Shown piece after piece: positions 24,661-41,528 of a DNA stretch of 64,000 bases. Under the pieces are notes generated by a model. That model had not been told where the DNA came from. It worked only from the letters and a program-made list of their open reading frames with translations, and ran no database searches. How positions within the stretch are numbered: position 1 is the stretch's first letter; each line of letters opens with the position of its first letter. The stretch is from positions 1 through 64,000 of the forward strand of contig JNDT01002336.1 of assembly GCA_000697055.1 (NCBI GenBank), in the 5' to 3' direction. This DNA comes from Saksenaea vasiformis B4078. Its lineage: Eukaryota; Mucoromycota; Mucoromycetes; Mucorales; Saksenaeaceae. The position numbers and the translations under genes were made by a program.

Positions 24661-24677
24661 ACTGATCGCTGATCAGT
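24661..24677. repeat. Perfect 7-bp inverted repeat
   Basis: ACTGATC-GCT-GATCAGT forms a perfect hairpin with a 3-nt loop, in otherwise featureless sequence. It could be chance or a small regulatory or mobile-element end. Confidence 0.3.
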
Positions 24678-25323
24678 TTGATCGAATGGTGGCACTCCGC
24701 CGTCGCACTAAAAGACGCGGTTATATTAGGTTACATTTTTCTTTCTGGGGTGCGAAGTAACACAAAAAGAATATTGCTGATCAAAGTTTGGGCCCAGTTG
24801 CTGAAAGAGCAACATGGAAAACAACCATGAAATACATAGTAGCCCGTCAATGCCAGCATCTAATTTTCATTAGGTTTAGTAGACGCGTTATCAAAACGTG
24901 GATAGGTTGTGTCTTTGAACGCATTGGAGCCTTCCATCGTAATTTTTTAGGCAAACGTTTGATCCAATCATAACACAACTCAGGGTACATTTTTTACGCT
25001 AAACCTTTCCAAGATGAAATGGAAGTAATTGGGGTGGCTGGATGACCCAACAGCTGTTGTGCGACATAATCGTACAATGAATTTTGTATATATATTTTTT
25101 GTTAACTATGGTCACTGTCAAAACATGCAAAATATGGAAACTATACATGCGTGTCTATCCTTCATCGCGCTATAGGTCAATGGAAAGCGTTCCTTCTGCT
25201 GTCCAATAGTCGCGTCGTATACGATAGAGAAAGGGCTATAAAAAACGATCCAATTTTTCAATGACGACAGCGACATCCGTTCAACGTAGTGCCTTAAACC
25301 AGCTTCCACTCCTTTGAGAAAAC

Positions 25324-26608
25324 ATGAAGGCCTCTATCCTACTTTCTGCTGCAGCATTCGGTCTCTCTTTGCTGGCCACTCCCGGCGTAGCAGCTCCAGT
25401 GAATGATGCCCTCCCACCAATTATCGTTGAGCGTACTGCGCTTCCTTCCCGTATTCCCAAGGCAGACTTAAAAGCCGAATTGAAGGCAATGCAAAAGAAC
25501 GGTGACCTTCCGGCAGATATCGAACAAAAAGGCGGTATGGGTTTGAACGCAACTCAGTATCCTGGCGCGTTGGAAGTCAGAAATTACTTTGTTAAGGCCA
25601 CCGCTGCTCAAGTTAAGAATCTGAAGCATTACACCTATTTGTCAAGCAACGCCTACTGCCCATCTGTTGCCCCCGGTGGTCAATGGAAATGCAAGAATTG
25701 CGCTAGCACCGTTCCTGATGCTGAAATGGTTACTGCATTTTCTTCCTCTACCTACCACACAACTGGCTACATTATCCGTAGCAAGAAGAAGAAGCAGATT
25801 GATTTGGCTTTCCGAGGAACAAGTTCTTTCAAAAACTTTGTTGCTGTAAGTACACTTGACGCCCTGCTGTTTGAACACAGTGCTTATACCGCATTTCATT
25901 GTAGGATTTCCAATTCCTTTATGCGCAATACACCCCAGTCAAAGATGCTAAAGTTCACACTGGTTTCTACAAATCTTACAAAGAAGTTGCCGAGACCGTT
26001 GTGACTCACATGCGCAAGCAGTTGGACCAGTATCCTGACTATAAGGTTGTTGTTACTGGCCATTCCCTTGGAGGTGCGATGGCCATTCTGGCTGCATTGG
26101 ACCTGTATCAGCGTGATGCTCGATTTAGCAAAGACAATCTAAGCGTTTACACTTACGGTAAGACTGGCTACAATAGTATTAAAGTTTCTCATCAATTTGC
26201 AGGTGGTCCTCGCGTTGGTAATCCCGAATTTGCTTACTACTTTGCCGGAACTGGCATTAAGCTAATCCGCACGATCAATGACCGTGATGGTAAGCTTGTA
26301 TTGATAAGAATTCACATTGGTTAATGACCTGCGCTATGTAGTTGTTCCACATCTTCCTCCTCAATCTTTTGGCTTCCTCCATCCCGGTGTTGAGCACTGG
26401 ATTCGTGGAGATAGCCACAACGTCCGTAAGTATCTGCGAACCTATCTATCATACCCATTTGCTGATACTCGCCAAATGTACAGAAATCTGTGACGACAAG
26501 GAGCTAGACAACCACTTCTGCTCGAATTCGGTCGTGCCATTTACCAACATTCCCGATCACCTTACCTACTTCGACCTCCACGTCGGTGGCTGCGTCGACA
26601 AGGCTTGA
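25324..26608 (+). CDS. Secreted class-3 triacylglycerol lipase, five exons
   Basis: Extracellular lipase of the Rhizopus/Rhizomucor type, hydrolysing acylglycerols. Exons 25324-25845, 25905-26157, 26203-26289, 26342-26425 and 26484-26608 encode 356 residues. A signal peptide (MKASILLSAAAFGLSLLATP, ending VAAP) is followed by a ~70-residue propeptide-like region before the mature core begins near LKHYTYLSSNAYC. The nucleophile elbow is VTGHSLGGA, the catalytic Asp lies in TINDRDVVPHLPP and the His in HPGVEHWI. The oxyanion/lid segment FRGTSSFKNFVA is present. Six or more cysteines at family positions suggest the usual disulfides. No disruption was seen. Confidence 0.95.
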
Positions 26609-27215
26609 AGCCATGTATTTTATAATCTTTAATTACTACACTATGATAGTAGATCTAGCTATCTGCGATTGATTCGTGGAAAAATAGTTATAGTTATTTA
26701 TTTTTATTATATAAACTGTGTCCATAATGGACTTAGTATTACAGTACACTCGCTACAATAGATATTCCAATTTGCTACATTTCACTAGACTTTGCTAGAT
26801 GTGCTAGTCGACTTTGTAGTATTGCATGCAAATGTGCGCATCTATTTCTCTCTCGTTAAAGAAGCTTTAGAAAGTAAGGACCCGGCAATTTTGTGTGCAT
26901 TTCGCGATATTTAAAATGGAATGATGAAATCGAGTGTAGCCAGAAGAGCGCCTTAATTGATAGCATGAGTAATTTTAAATCATTACTTTTTAAAGCAGCT
27001 GAACAGTGAGAAACCGCATTTTGCAAGGATAAAACCTAAGTAACCGCGTCTATCATTCGTTGTGTTGCAAAATCTGAATGCTCCAGAGTGTTTTCAGGGA
27101 CTCCACTCATTTAAAAAGGGAATAAGTCTAACAAATAAAACAAGAAGCGATATTATGTCTGCAAGTTCTGTGGCGACATCATTGTCATGATATTTGCTAG
27201 AACGCTGTATGTACA
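26609..27215. other. Intergenic region between convergent genes
   Basis: AT-rich 3' flanks of the lipase and the minus-strand methyltransferase; a strongly AT-rich patch at 26690-26720 is a likely terminator/polyadenylation region. No gene was seen. Confidence 0.5.
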
Positions 27216-28078
27216 TTACTCTTGTTTAATAGCTGGCTTATTCTTGCGCATGGAATAAAAGAAATAATGAAATGCATCGCCCATTGTCTTAACATTAATG
27301 TCCCAACAATCCCTTGCAAGATGTCTTTTGCGGAAATGGGGTTGTCCAAACGTAATATAAAGGAAGATGCCGCCTATTTTCAAAACGCGTTCAACCTCGT
27401 CAACTTCACCCTTGACTTCAGCGATCAGTTCTTCTGAGGGATCCCAAACGTCACCCCGGTCGCACATCAAAGCATCCATAGTTCCTGGTTAATTATACAT
27501 CAGTTATTGTCTTCGATGCGCGCGTCTATTTATATACCTTTATCAAGAACCACGTCAAATGATTCATCATCAAAAGTAAGGGCCCGGATATCCATCTCCA
27601 ACCCTTATGATGCATGGTTACAAAGGGAGAACAAATTAGGTTTCCTGAACTTACACTTCATTTCTGGTTGATGACTGCAGCGGTTTTTCATGTTTTCAAT
27701 TACTGTTGCGGAATAGTCGATGTTTGTGATGTTCTTATAGCCATCATTGTACATATCCTCTCCCAACGCTGTCAAAAAGAGAGTAGAATGTCAAGAAAAC
27801 AGAATATTTTAAATTAATCTTACTAGAGTTTCCACATCCAAGGATTAATATGGAGGCGTCCTTGTTTTGAATCATTTCGTTCAATAATGGCTTCAAGTCC
27901 TCGTAAGTCTTGAACCAGTCAAAGGTCGTTTCGGCATCCTCTCTGAATGTTCACATTTCAGCAGACTGTTTCGGCGCATGGGACAAACTCACTGTTTGTA
28001 TCTCTCTTCCCAATATTCCCGAGTCTTGTAAGCCGTGGGATCATCGGGTACAACGTTCAATGAAGTAGATGCAACCAT
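27216..28078 (-). CDS. EEF1A-methyltransferase-like (EEF1AKMT4/METTL13 type)
   Basis: SAM-dependent methyltransferase of the group that includes METTL13 and EEF1AKMT4, which methylate translation elongation factor 1A. The ATG at 28078 opens MVASTSLNVVPDDPTAYKTR, then EYWEERYKQ. The next exons give FDWFKTYEDLKPLL, motif I ILILGCGNS, and NITNIDYSATVIENMK with the acidic residue after strand 2. The diagnostic DVVLDKGTMDALMCD spans an intron at about 27537-27483. The terminal exon ends VERVLKIGGIFLYITFGQPH plus a short tail, about 220 residues in total. Five exons by my reading. The family is clear; the exact orthologue and target are inferred. Confidence 0.85.
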
Positions 28079-28554
28079 GCGAAACAGACGATGCAAGAAA
28101 ACTTTTCTTGTTTGAACATTTTCTTATTATCTCTCAGCTCCGACAGACATCTGTCTCAATGTTCATAGGCTCAATTCCAATGTTTGCAGCTAAAGGTTTG
28201 CATCTATGCGCTTGTCTCTCGTATTGATTTACTATGAACTCTCGATTAAGATTCCATGCTCAAGTTTAAATATAGGCGTCCGCTTCTTTGCGCCATGTGC
28301 TACGTGTACGATTTTACACACAAACAGAAAGAAAATGATGTGCATTTCGCATATGCTTATGCGTGGAAAGAATTCATCCCTTCAGCATACTCTGAATAAC
28401 ATTCATGATACTTTCATTTGGCATATATCATAATATCATCTGTTCTATACAGCATACGGACAGAAGTTGTTCTTGTTGCATTTATTCTTCTTGTGCAAGT
28501 ACCATTAGACTGCTGCCTACTACCATCGAGTTTCTGCCTGCGTCTGCATCCACC
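28079..28554. other. Intergenic region
   Basis: Promoter of the methyltransferase gene and 3' flank of the COX7A-like gene. A 75-codon plus-strand frame at 28206-28433 has no recognisable family. Nothing else was seen. Confidence 0.45.
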
Positions 28555-28790
28555 TTATTTTTCTCCTTTTGCCATCCTAAGAAATAAAAAGTACTAAGTT
28601 TGGTTACGCTTGATGCAATCTTTACTCACTTATACATTCCATAGAGCGAACCGGTCAAACCCACAGCGATACCAGTGAACACAACGGTAACTATGAACTT
28701 GTCTCGTGGGCCCTTGAGCCAAAGTGGCGTATTCGAAGGAGCTTGGAAATATCTTTGGTTGGCGACGACGTGGTTAGGTCGGTTCAACAT
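28555..28790 (-). CDS. Cytochrome c oxidase subunit 7A-like
   Basis: A 60-residue single-pass inner-membrane protein. Exon 1 (28790-28630) starts MLNRPNHVVANQRYFQAPSN and contains TPLWLKGPRDKF followed by a hydrophobic helix (IVTVVFTGIAVGLTGSLYGM). Exon 2 (28576-28555) adds MAKGEK after an intron of 53 nt. The order, a short polar N-terminus, then LKGPRDK, one helix and a short basic tail, is that of COX7A-type subunits of complex IV. A frame upstream of 28790 is open but has no ATG. The call is by pattern and size; another small complex IV/III subunit is possible. Confidence 0.75.
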
Positions 28791-30168
28791 ACTGGTTAGA
28801 GAGTGGGGAGGATAATCGGATGTGGGAAAAAGATGAGGGGAACTCTGCAAACACGCCTTATAAAAGGTAATGTGCTACAACTAAAAAAGGAAGGGCAAAC
28901 AACTATCACAAGACAGGATCTTTTGTGCGAGGGTACATGTCTTTACTGTTGAAAGGTTGTGATGTGCATTGCATCTAAGTACTGTTTATTGAATCCGTAT
29001 AAAACTAGCTTCTACGTAGCACCTTCGATTTGGCGTAAAAGGATATAATTCTCTGCACAAAAGCTCAATGCTCCTCAACGCAAGGTCTTTTGACATTTAG
29101 CACAAAATGACATTTTGACTGATGCAGAGTTTTCTTCGAGGTCAAAAATTTTCTGATTATAATAATAGACGCCTATAATATCAAGATGTGTAAGCATTTC
29201 ATCCGTTTCCTTCTAAACTATGTCCGAACTGAACGGGAGATCATGTTCTTGGTTGCAGCACAAACTGTATTTTCAAATGCCAATCTGTTCCCTATATTCT
29301 ATCGGCTAATTATTCGACACATCCGAGAAAAATCATACGGTTGGATTGACCGCCATTCATCGCGTCCACGGGGCAGAAAAAATCATGCGTCACCTGTTGT
29401 TTGCAAGCGTACTTTGTACAACACATTTTAACTTGAATGTTTCACATGGAAAGACGAGACTCGGGGAATTGTGCACTCAAGCATTTGGAGTCTTTCTAGA
29501 CATTCATGCTGCATATGAATCAAAATCCGTACTCTCTCACATTCCACCCATCAGTACGAAATAAAAGGACATGCTGATGGTCACTCTACTTCGCCAAAGT
29601 TAACCAGACCTTTACGAAAGCCAAGCTATTGCGAGCATTGGATCGTGTTTAAAATCATGAAACAAGGACATTGACAGCAGATCCGTGTGATGATGGCTTA
29701 AAATCATGCCCTTTGGAGTTTGGTTTGACGTTGCATCTTTGACATAACATAAATACATCATGTAATGTTTCGCATAAAATACTCTAAATGCAAAAATCTG
29801 AGCACAGTTGCATTTCTTTAGTTTGAGAGAATTCACCATTGTGTCCATTGGGGTTTATCCTACAAAAAGCATGTGAAAGCAAGCAAAGCTCAACTCTTCG
29901 AACCTACTCAATTCTCTTTACCATGGAAAATGCACCAATGAAACTGTATTTAAACCTTGATTGATGCCCTTTACCACCCATCCAATGATTTACCAGCATA
30001 TGAACATATCATTTGTAGTAGTAATATTTTTTATTTATTTTGGATAGTGATCCTGTTGCTCCAGAGTTGCCAACATTATATTGGAAATTCTAATAGACAT
30101 TGTGCTAATGGGAATGCAGCACTTGCTCAATAAATGCTTTTATGAAACGAATGTTAATGTAGGAGTAT
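28791..30168. other. Intergenic region
   Basis: The COX7A-like promoter and the 3' flank of DRS1. Frames of 72-81 codons at 29186-29564 (plus) and 29612-29848 (minus) show no recognisable motif. No repeat copy was identified here. Confidence 0.45.
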
Positions 30169-32641
30169 CTATTTTTTCATTGATGCTCTTTTGGCAGCTC
30201 TTGCAACGATTTTTTGCTTCTTTGCCGCTGCCTTCACGTCTTCACCATCTTCTTCCATCATTTGTAATCGTCTTCTCTTCTTACGGCTCATACCAGCATA
30301 TTTATCCCGCTTCTCCTTCGTCTATTGTAACGTTAGACAAAATGGCAACAACTGAACAAACGTACCTTTGCTGGTGCATCCTCTTTAATGCCAAATTTAG
30401 CGCGGTGATCGGCTTTACCAACATCTTTAGCTGCTTTTCGTTCTTTCTCTGTCTGGAACCACGTTCGTGCCGGACGAGCGAAAATTTCCTCTCCATGCTT
30501 CAACATGTTTTCTGTTTTGAGAACCTTCATTTCTGCGTTTCGAATCTTTCTATCTTCCGCCTCTTCTTGCAGCACTTCTTTGATCTGCGAAGATAAATTC
30601 TCGACCTTCTGTCTGTATTTTTGGATAGTCTCTGGAGATAACACACGGCTCTTGACCGGTGATGTTGAAGACTTGATAGCCATTTTCAACATTTTTCGGT
30701 CTTGCTCACCAACAAGTGTCACAGCACTACATACATTAGTTAGATTTGATCCTATTCGCAAACTAATCACACGCACCGTCCATTACGCCCTGCTCTTGCT
30801 GTTCGACCAATACGATGAAGATATTGTGCAAATTGTGTGGGCATATTGTAATTAATAACGGTTTCAATTCCCTTGATATCAAGACCTCTTGCTGCAAGAT
30901 CAGTAGCAAGCAAGTAGTCGACTTGGTTATCACGGAATTTCTCAAGAGCTTCCAAACGCTGCTCTTGAGTCAAATTACCGTGAAGTTCGGCAGCATTCAA
31001 ACCCATCAAACCAAAAAGAACCTTCATCTGATGTGCGGCCACCTTGGATCTGAAGAAGATAATAACTTTGGTCTTGAACGTCTTTCGACACAAAGCCATC
31101 AGGACAGCAGATCGGTCTGTTTCGCGATGAGCACGAATACGGACGAACTCCTGGATCAAACGAGACGCAGCCTGGTTGCTAGGATTGACAAAGAGACGAA
31201 CAGGATGGTTCAGTGACATTCGAATCAACTTGTCCACATTATCCGTCATGGTTGCAGAGAACAGCATGGTCTGTCTTGATTTGGGACATGACTTGACAAT
31301 CTCTCCAAGCTCATCAGCAAAACCATCTTCAAGCATACTACACGCTAATACAGTAAATCCCTAACTCTGACGGTTGCTTTTCCCCACTTACCGATCGGCT
31401 TCGTCCATAACTAAAATCTCGCAACTATCCAATCCAAAACCGCTTGAGTTTCTGACATGATCAATCAAACGACCAGGAGTAGCAACGACAACGTCAGGTT
31501 TCAACTTGAGTTCTGCTTCTTGTGTTTTGAGACTCAAACCGCCAACACAAAGACAGAAGCTGATATCGGTGTAACTTCCAAGTTTCACAGCTACGCTATG
31601 CACCTGCGCAGCCAATTCACGCGTAGGGCACAAAATCAAAACACGGGTAGAAGCCTCCTGTCGAGGTCGGTAAAGAAGACGCTCCAAGATGGGAACGATG
31701 AATGCGGCTGTTTTACCGGAACCAGTGACAGCACCACCGCAAATATCCTTGCCCAACAAAGCAACAGGGATTGTGCGCGATTGAATATCTGTTGGCTTGA
31801 TAAATCCAACGGATGCCAGACCTTTCAAAATGGGTCGAGAAAGGTTCATTGATGAAAAGGATTCGTGCTCCTGCGTCTCTGTTTCCTCCTCAGGTGCAAA
31901 ATAAGCTTTTTTACGCTGCGAGCGATTCCAGTTAGCACCAGCTTCTACGAATCCAATTTTACCTTTTCCTCCTCCTCATCTTCCTTTTCACTTTCCTCGT
32001 CACTTTGATCCATCTCGTCCTGATCTGTGTCTTCTTCTTCCTCTGTGTCTGTTTCCTCCTCTTCATCTTCTTCGGCTTCCTCAGCTCCAGCACCAAAACC
32101 ATCAGCAGCCAAGTCTTCGTCATTATCGTCAATGAGATCATTCTCTTCTTCGCTCTCATCTGCATCTTGCTATGAATATCCGTTTCATCCCGGAGTTTTT
32201 GCTGTCTTACCTTCTTGATCCTTTTCAACCTGTTTTTTCTGCTTGTTCTTTGCTTCCTTGCGCTTATTGGAGATGATATCGTCTATAGACGTCCTCGGTA
32301 CTGTGTTATGCTAGTAGAGCGTCTTAGTGTACCGTTTTTCAGGAGTCATGCTTTACCTGTTTAGTTTTGAGCATGCCGCGAGCAGCGGTGAAATCCCATG
32401 CATGCGAGATCCCGGTAGATCCTCCACCATCCATGGCAAAAGTAAAAGCAGAATCAAAAAGGTTGTCGTTGTTCTTTTCCTTGGTTGCTTTTTCGACCTT
32501 GCCCTTTTTTCCACCTTTCTTCCCATTTTTCTTTGCTTTCGTAGGTGCGATCTCCTGGTCTGATTCTTCAATTCCCTCCTCCTCAACGGCGAACGTGTCC
32601 TCGTCATCGATCGTCATAATAAAATCATCTTTAATCGCCAT
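30169..32641 (-). CDS. DRS1: DEAD-box RNA helicase DRS1/DDX27
   Basis: Nucleolar ATP-dependent RNA helicase for 60S ribosomal subunit assembly. The ATG at 32641 opens an acidic N-terminus ([17 protein letters not shown]) followed by Lys-rich and Glu/Asp-rich low-complexity segments. The helicase core has the Q motif ([20 protein letters not shown]), Walker [26 protein letters not shown], the DEAD-type motif VMDEADR, SAT in LFSATM, and [11 protein letters not shown]. Motif VI is [11 protein letters not shown]. The C-terminus is a long charged helix (for example [19 protein letters not shown]) ending in [18 protein letters not shown] and a Lys-rich tail, as in Drs1. The stop is at 30171-30169. 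About 700 residues and several short introns. PRP16 lies upstream in the same orientation, 275 nt away. Confidence 0.94.
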
Positions 32642-32916
32642 CTTGTACGTGAAGTCAAGGAATCTAGATCTTTAGACAAGGAAAACTTTTGGCGGAGAGG
32701 TGACTGGTTTGAGAGTGTGACAGGAAATTTTGAACTGACTGAGAATTGAATTCCGGTCCGAGTAACCTCGGAAACTGTGCCTGCATATCGCTTGGTGACA
32801 AAGGTAAACTTTCATGGCATCATTATGCAGAATTTAAAACATAGAATGTATTCCGAGGATCATAATGAGCGACTTTTTCCAAAGGAATCGACACAACAAC
32901 AATTAATTCTAATAGA

Positions 32917-37775
<4,859 letters not shown>

Positions 37776-39039
37776 ATTGTGAGTTATGCGCCAAAATCGA
37801 CGTCAAAGAAAATGTCGAACTTAAGATCTTCTTTCTCAGTTTTCCGGACACCGCACTGATCCGGTTGTTTCCGGAGACCGAATCTCCGGACTATTGCAAT
37901 GCGAAAATGGGGAAACCAGAATAAGATCTGGCCATTGCTGTGGTTCCTTGGATTCCTTATTTGTGCAATAGACATTACTATAGGCCCCAAGGAATCCCTA
38001 CTCCGTTCAATTGATCTACAAATGCAATAGATTAAAAATTCTGAAAATAATCCACAGAACATCTACGAAAAGTAGCTACTAAAGAAGGCCTATTCACCCG
38101 TCTCTCGATCTTCCAGCCAAGGCAGGCCAGCAATTATCGAAAATCTTTTTCTCCAACAATCTATGAAGACAATGAGAAAAATAGCTAAAGCACACGAGAT
38201 TGATGTTTCAGAATATTCTGGTCGCTAGGTAGTCTTTATCGAGCAGGCCCCGTGTATCACGATATTGTAGCCATTCTCGTCAAAAACGACTTACATTGTA
38301 CTGCTGGGTTCGAGGGACCTATTTTGACACATTCACAAAACCGTAGCGAATCCTCATGTTCTCTTAACACAAGGTTTTGGATGATAATGCATGATTTAAC
38401 TGCGAATCGAAGAAAAATAACCGCTAATTAAAAAAAATAACAGCCATCCTGTTCGACGCAATCCCGCTACTTCTGTTAAGGAAAATTATTTGCTAAGCAA
38501 TGTACGATGTAAATATTGCGAAGCTGGGAAATACGTATCCTTATGTACATTTCAGATTGTGTGTATATGCGTGGCGTAAAGATGTGCAACATGCAAAGAG
38601 CTACAATCTACTGCCGCTTGATGAGAAGTGAGTATGCTAGATGCTATGTAGAGCATAAAGTGTGTTCCAAGAATACGGGTCAATTGTACCGCAAACCACG
38701 AATTACCCGTTCGCCGCAGGGGTACATCACGTTTACTAGAAAATCGAACAACAATAGTAAACAGGGAACATGGGCAGTAAAGACAACACAATGAGAAGTA
38801 ATGATCAATTTGTGATCGATAAGCCGAGCTTCTCAAGGCAGGTATCGATTTCAACGTAATTCAAATTTATATAGGTAGGTTAACTAGTGAAATATTATGC
38901 GCAATGCGTATTAATATGTATGTTTGAGAGTGAGTGTATTCGCGTGTATGCGTACTAATGTGTGAGTGCGGGATTGAAGGCGTGGAGGAGGCTGTGGGTA
39001 TGGTGCGCTTCGCGTTGGTATTTTTTATATATGTATGAT
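37776..39039. other. Intergenic region
   Basis: The PRP16 promoter and the 3' flank of the next minus-strand gene. A 92-codon plus frame at 38516-38794 has no recognisable motif. A TG-rich stretch (about 38915-39010, with repeated TGTGTG, GTGAGTG and TGTATG words) lies next to the 3' end of the following gene. Confidence 0.45.
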
Positions 39040-40010
39040 TTATTTCGGCAGAAAATGACGGAAAAATGATCGACGTTTCTGATGCCGTACAGGATGTGTT
39101 GGCTCTGAGCCCCGACGTTCTTCGTTTACGCTAGTTGGTTTAACTGCTGGTGGCAACGAAATTCGATGTTGACTCTTGCTTGACGCACCTATCGAAGGTG
39201 CGTCGGTGGAAGGAGAAACAGGTGAATATTGCAATGGTTTAGGAGGAAACTGACCAAAGTTAGCAGCGGTGGGAACAGGTGGAACCTCATCTTCCTTTTT
39301 AAATAGCTTCTGTCTCAAAAAGGCGGACGATTTACGCAAGAGACCTTTTGCTTCTGGCCGGGACTGCATCATGAGAGAGGAGGAAGGCGACATAGAAGAA
39401 GTTGGAGAAGTCTGTGATGTTGGAGAAAGAGGTTGTTGTTCAGCAGGCACGTCAATCTCTTTTGTAGAGACTGGTGATAGCTTTCCTCGTGGCGTTTCTT
39501 CTTCCTGTTGTTTGTGATCATCGTCATCTTCGACATCGTCAATGTGAACGACCTGATCTGAATGACTATCCTGGAGAGTCGAGCCTTCGCCATCTTCTTT
39601 TTCTTTTTCCTCTTCCTCTTTTTCCTCTTCTTTTTCCTCCTCTTCTTGTAGCTCTGGCTTTTCAGGAGTCTCAGGTAAGGTTTCTTTCACGTCTTTCTGT
39701 GTGCTCTGCGGAGTTTCTTCTTCTTCCTCATCCTCTTCCTCGTCGTCGTCAGTCGTGGAAGGAGGAGGGAGAGGATCTTGCATAGACTTTGATAAATCCT
39801 ATAGCTTTTGTAAGATAAAAAGGGAAACTACATTTATCTGACTGAATATACCTCGCCAGGAATATTTTTCAGTACTTCTTCTCGGATAATTGATCTTTTG
39901 GAGTCAAATTGTTTAATGAGGTCATCTGAAAACGATCCGAGGTTATCCAAATGTGGAGGTGACCACAGTTGAAAGTCAAATGAAGGAAGATCGGAGCGAG
40001 TCTGTGCCAT
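39040..40010 (-). CDS. Unknown acidic low-complexity protein
   Basis: Two exons: the first starts at the ATG at 40010 (MAQTRSDLPSFDFQLWSPPH) and ends IPGE; the second starts DLSKSMQDPLPPP after a ~53-nt intron near 39851-39799. The 305-residue product has a conserved-looking N-terminal ~55 residues (LGSFSDDLIKQFDSKRSIIR), then a ~60-residue Glu/Lys block, Ser/Pro-rich linkers (SPTSQTSPTSSMSPSSS) and a basic C-terminus (RHQKRRSFFRHFLPK). The patches LLRKSSAFLRQKLF and KRRSFFRHF could be amphipathic membrane- or kinase-docking elements; this is speculation. No known domain was recognised. Confidence 0.7.
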
Positions 40011-40319
40011 GGGTTCTATGGAATGAAACGAGTGAGTGGGTTAACCAGGATATGTTGGTTCCACCAACCTGAAGGATAGAGGAAAGGAAAACGAAAGCGA
40101 AAAGAAAATAGCTTTGCTTTAATTTTTACGTATTTACTGCAGGGGAAAGGTTAGGGGCCGGGGGCAGTTGGCAGTGGTTAGTTGCAAGAACGAAATAAAA
40201 AGTAGCTAAAAGGAGAGACATAGTATCTCCTTAAGGATGGAACTTGAACCAGGATGTCATAAGGAGCAATACTACAAAGGAGACAAGACAATTTTCAACA
40301 TGTTCGCACTACTTTTTCG
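40011..40319. other. Intergenic region
   Basis: Promoter of the acidic-protein gene and 3' flank of TMEM164. Purine-rich (GGAAAGGAAAACGAAAGCGA near 40080). No gene was seen. Confidence 0.4.
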
Positions 40320-41528
40320 TTATTTGGTTTTTTGTTTCATCCAGCCTCTTTGAATATGAACTAGATACATCTCGACAAGACCATATCGCGTAAGGAACAT
40401 ATTGATTAAAGCTACAGTATACATGATGAACCTATACCAGGGACCGGTCGAAATGAGGAACCCGACTAAACTATTCCATGAGCTCGTGCAACAAGCAGCA
40501 TCAGCAGCAGCCACTTACGTGCAGGGGGAACCAATACATAATTAAGGTTGAAACCAGATGTCAATGACAAGATGTGTAGAATCGGACTGTGATAGGCGGC
40601 GTATAAGAAAAACGAAAACATTGCCATGTCGACCGAGCGTGGCAATACAATAGACGGACGAGTTTTCACGATGTAAATTGGTAGGAGAAGAATAAGAATA
40701 TGTTCTAAGTATACAGTGTTATGATTTCATTTTTGTGGATGTATCATGAATTACCCAGAAAGAAGTTGAACACTTCACCCAACATATCGTGATCGCGCAA
40801 ATCTGGAAAGATGAGAGCGAGTATACCTCCCCACATGGTATGAAGGTATACATTAAACAGTAACCGTGGTATAAATGGCCAATGCTGTTCAGGCCAAGCC
40901 ATGACTAAAATAAGGATCGCCGCACTAGCATGACACGGCTACAGAACAAACGCGGATCAATTCCTCCTACCCAAATGAAAATCACAGTTGCATCGGGTTT
41001 CTGGGGCAGACCTGCAGGAGAAAGAGCAATGTGCTCGTAAGGAATTTATGGACCACGGTCACACCAAACGAAGTAACCATGAGAATTATAAGCGATCTAT
41101 CAATCCATGGTTGTTGAAGAGGTTGTTCCCGTGCCACTAAGATTCGGCGTGTAGTTTGACTTTTTTTTAAATTTCATGAATTAACGTTTTATTTGATTTA
41201 TTATACAACAGTACTTACTTTTTCCAAAAGACGCGCCATCCAAAAAAGCCAGTAAAGGCAAGAAAGATGGGGACCAAGGTCAAGAACTCGAGTGCATGAT
41301 GAGTTGGTGAGATATACCTACGCATGAATAGCTGCATGTATCTGTGAACTGATATCAAATAGAAATAGAGGCAGCCACATGATACTTTCAACCAACAACA
41401 TCATTGTTTAGTAGAAAAGGAACTTACCATGCACCTCCCAGAGAATCTTCGAAATTGGTCTGCGATCCTGGCGGAAAGTCAAATGACCAATATTCTACCA
41501 CTGCTCCTAATTTCTGCAGCAAACTCAT
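40320..41528 (-). CDS. TMEM164 family multipass membrane protein
   Basis: Multipass membrane protein; the human homologue is an acyltransferase that makes ether phospholipids. The ATG at 41528 opens MSLLQKLGAVVEYWSFDFPP. Further exons give a first helix (HALEFLTLVPIFLAFTGFFG), the segment HKFLTNTLLFLLQ, a PCHASAAILILVM helix carrying the family's Cys-His pair, and LHTMWGGILALIFPDL. These are followed by EHILILLLPIYI, YAAYHSPILHILSLTSGFNL and GPWYRFIMYTVALI near the C-terminus. The stop is at 40322-40320. The order HKF-T-LL, PCH, LH-LALIFP, H-LPIYI, H-ILxL-NLN and GPWYR matches TMEM164. The join at PCH was only read approximately. Confidence 0.82.

Larger units (their letters stand above)
20816..25323. 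other. 4.5-kb gene-poor region
   Basis: No intact gene could be assigned. Contents seen: a ~100-bp module present twice in tandem at 22472-22660; a fragment of the dispersed repeat near 23205-23260; a perfect 7-bp inverted repeat at 24661-24677; and several short frames with protein-like composition but no recognisable domain, notably minus-strand 23109-22891 and a minus-strand ~68-codon run at about 22780-22575 without an ATG. The last ~250 nt before 25324 form the lipase promoter. Confidence 0.5.

Noticed and set aside
38915..39010. TG-rich stretch as telomere-like repeat
   Set aside because: The words are irregular (TGTGTG, GTGAGTG, TGTATG), with no constant unit; more likely simple low-complexity sequence in a 3' flank.
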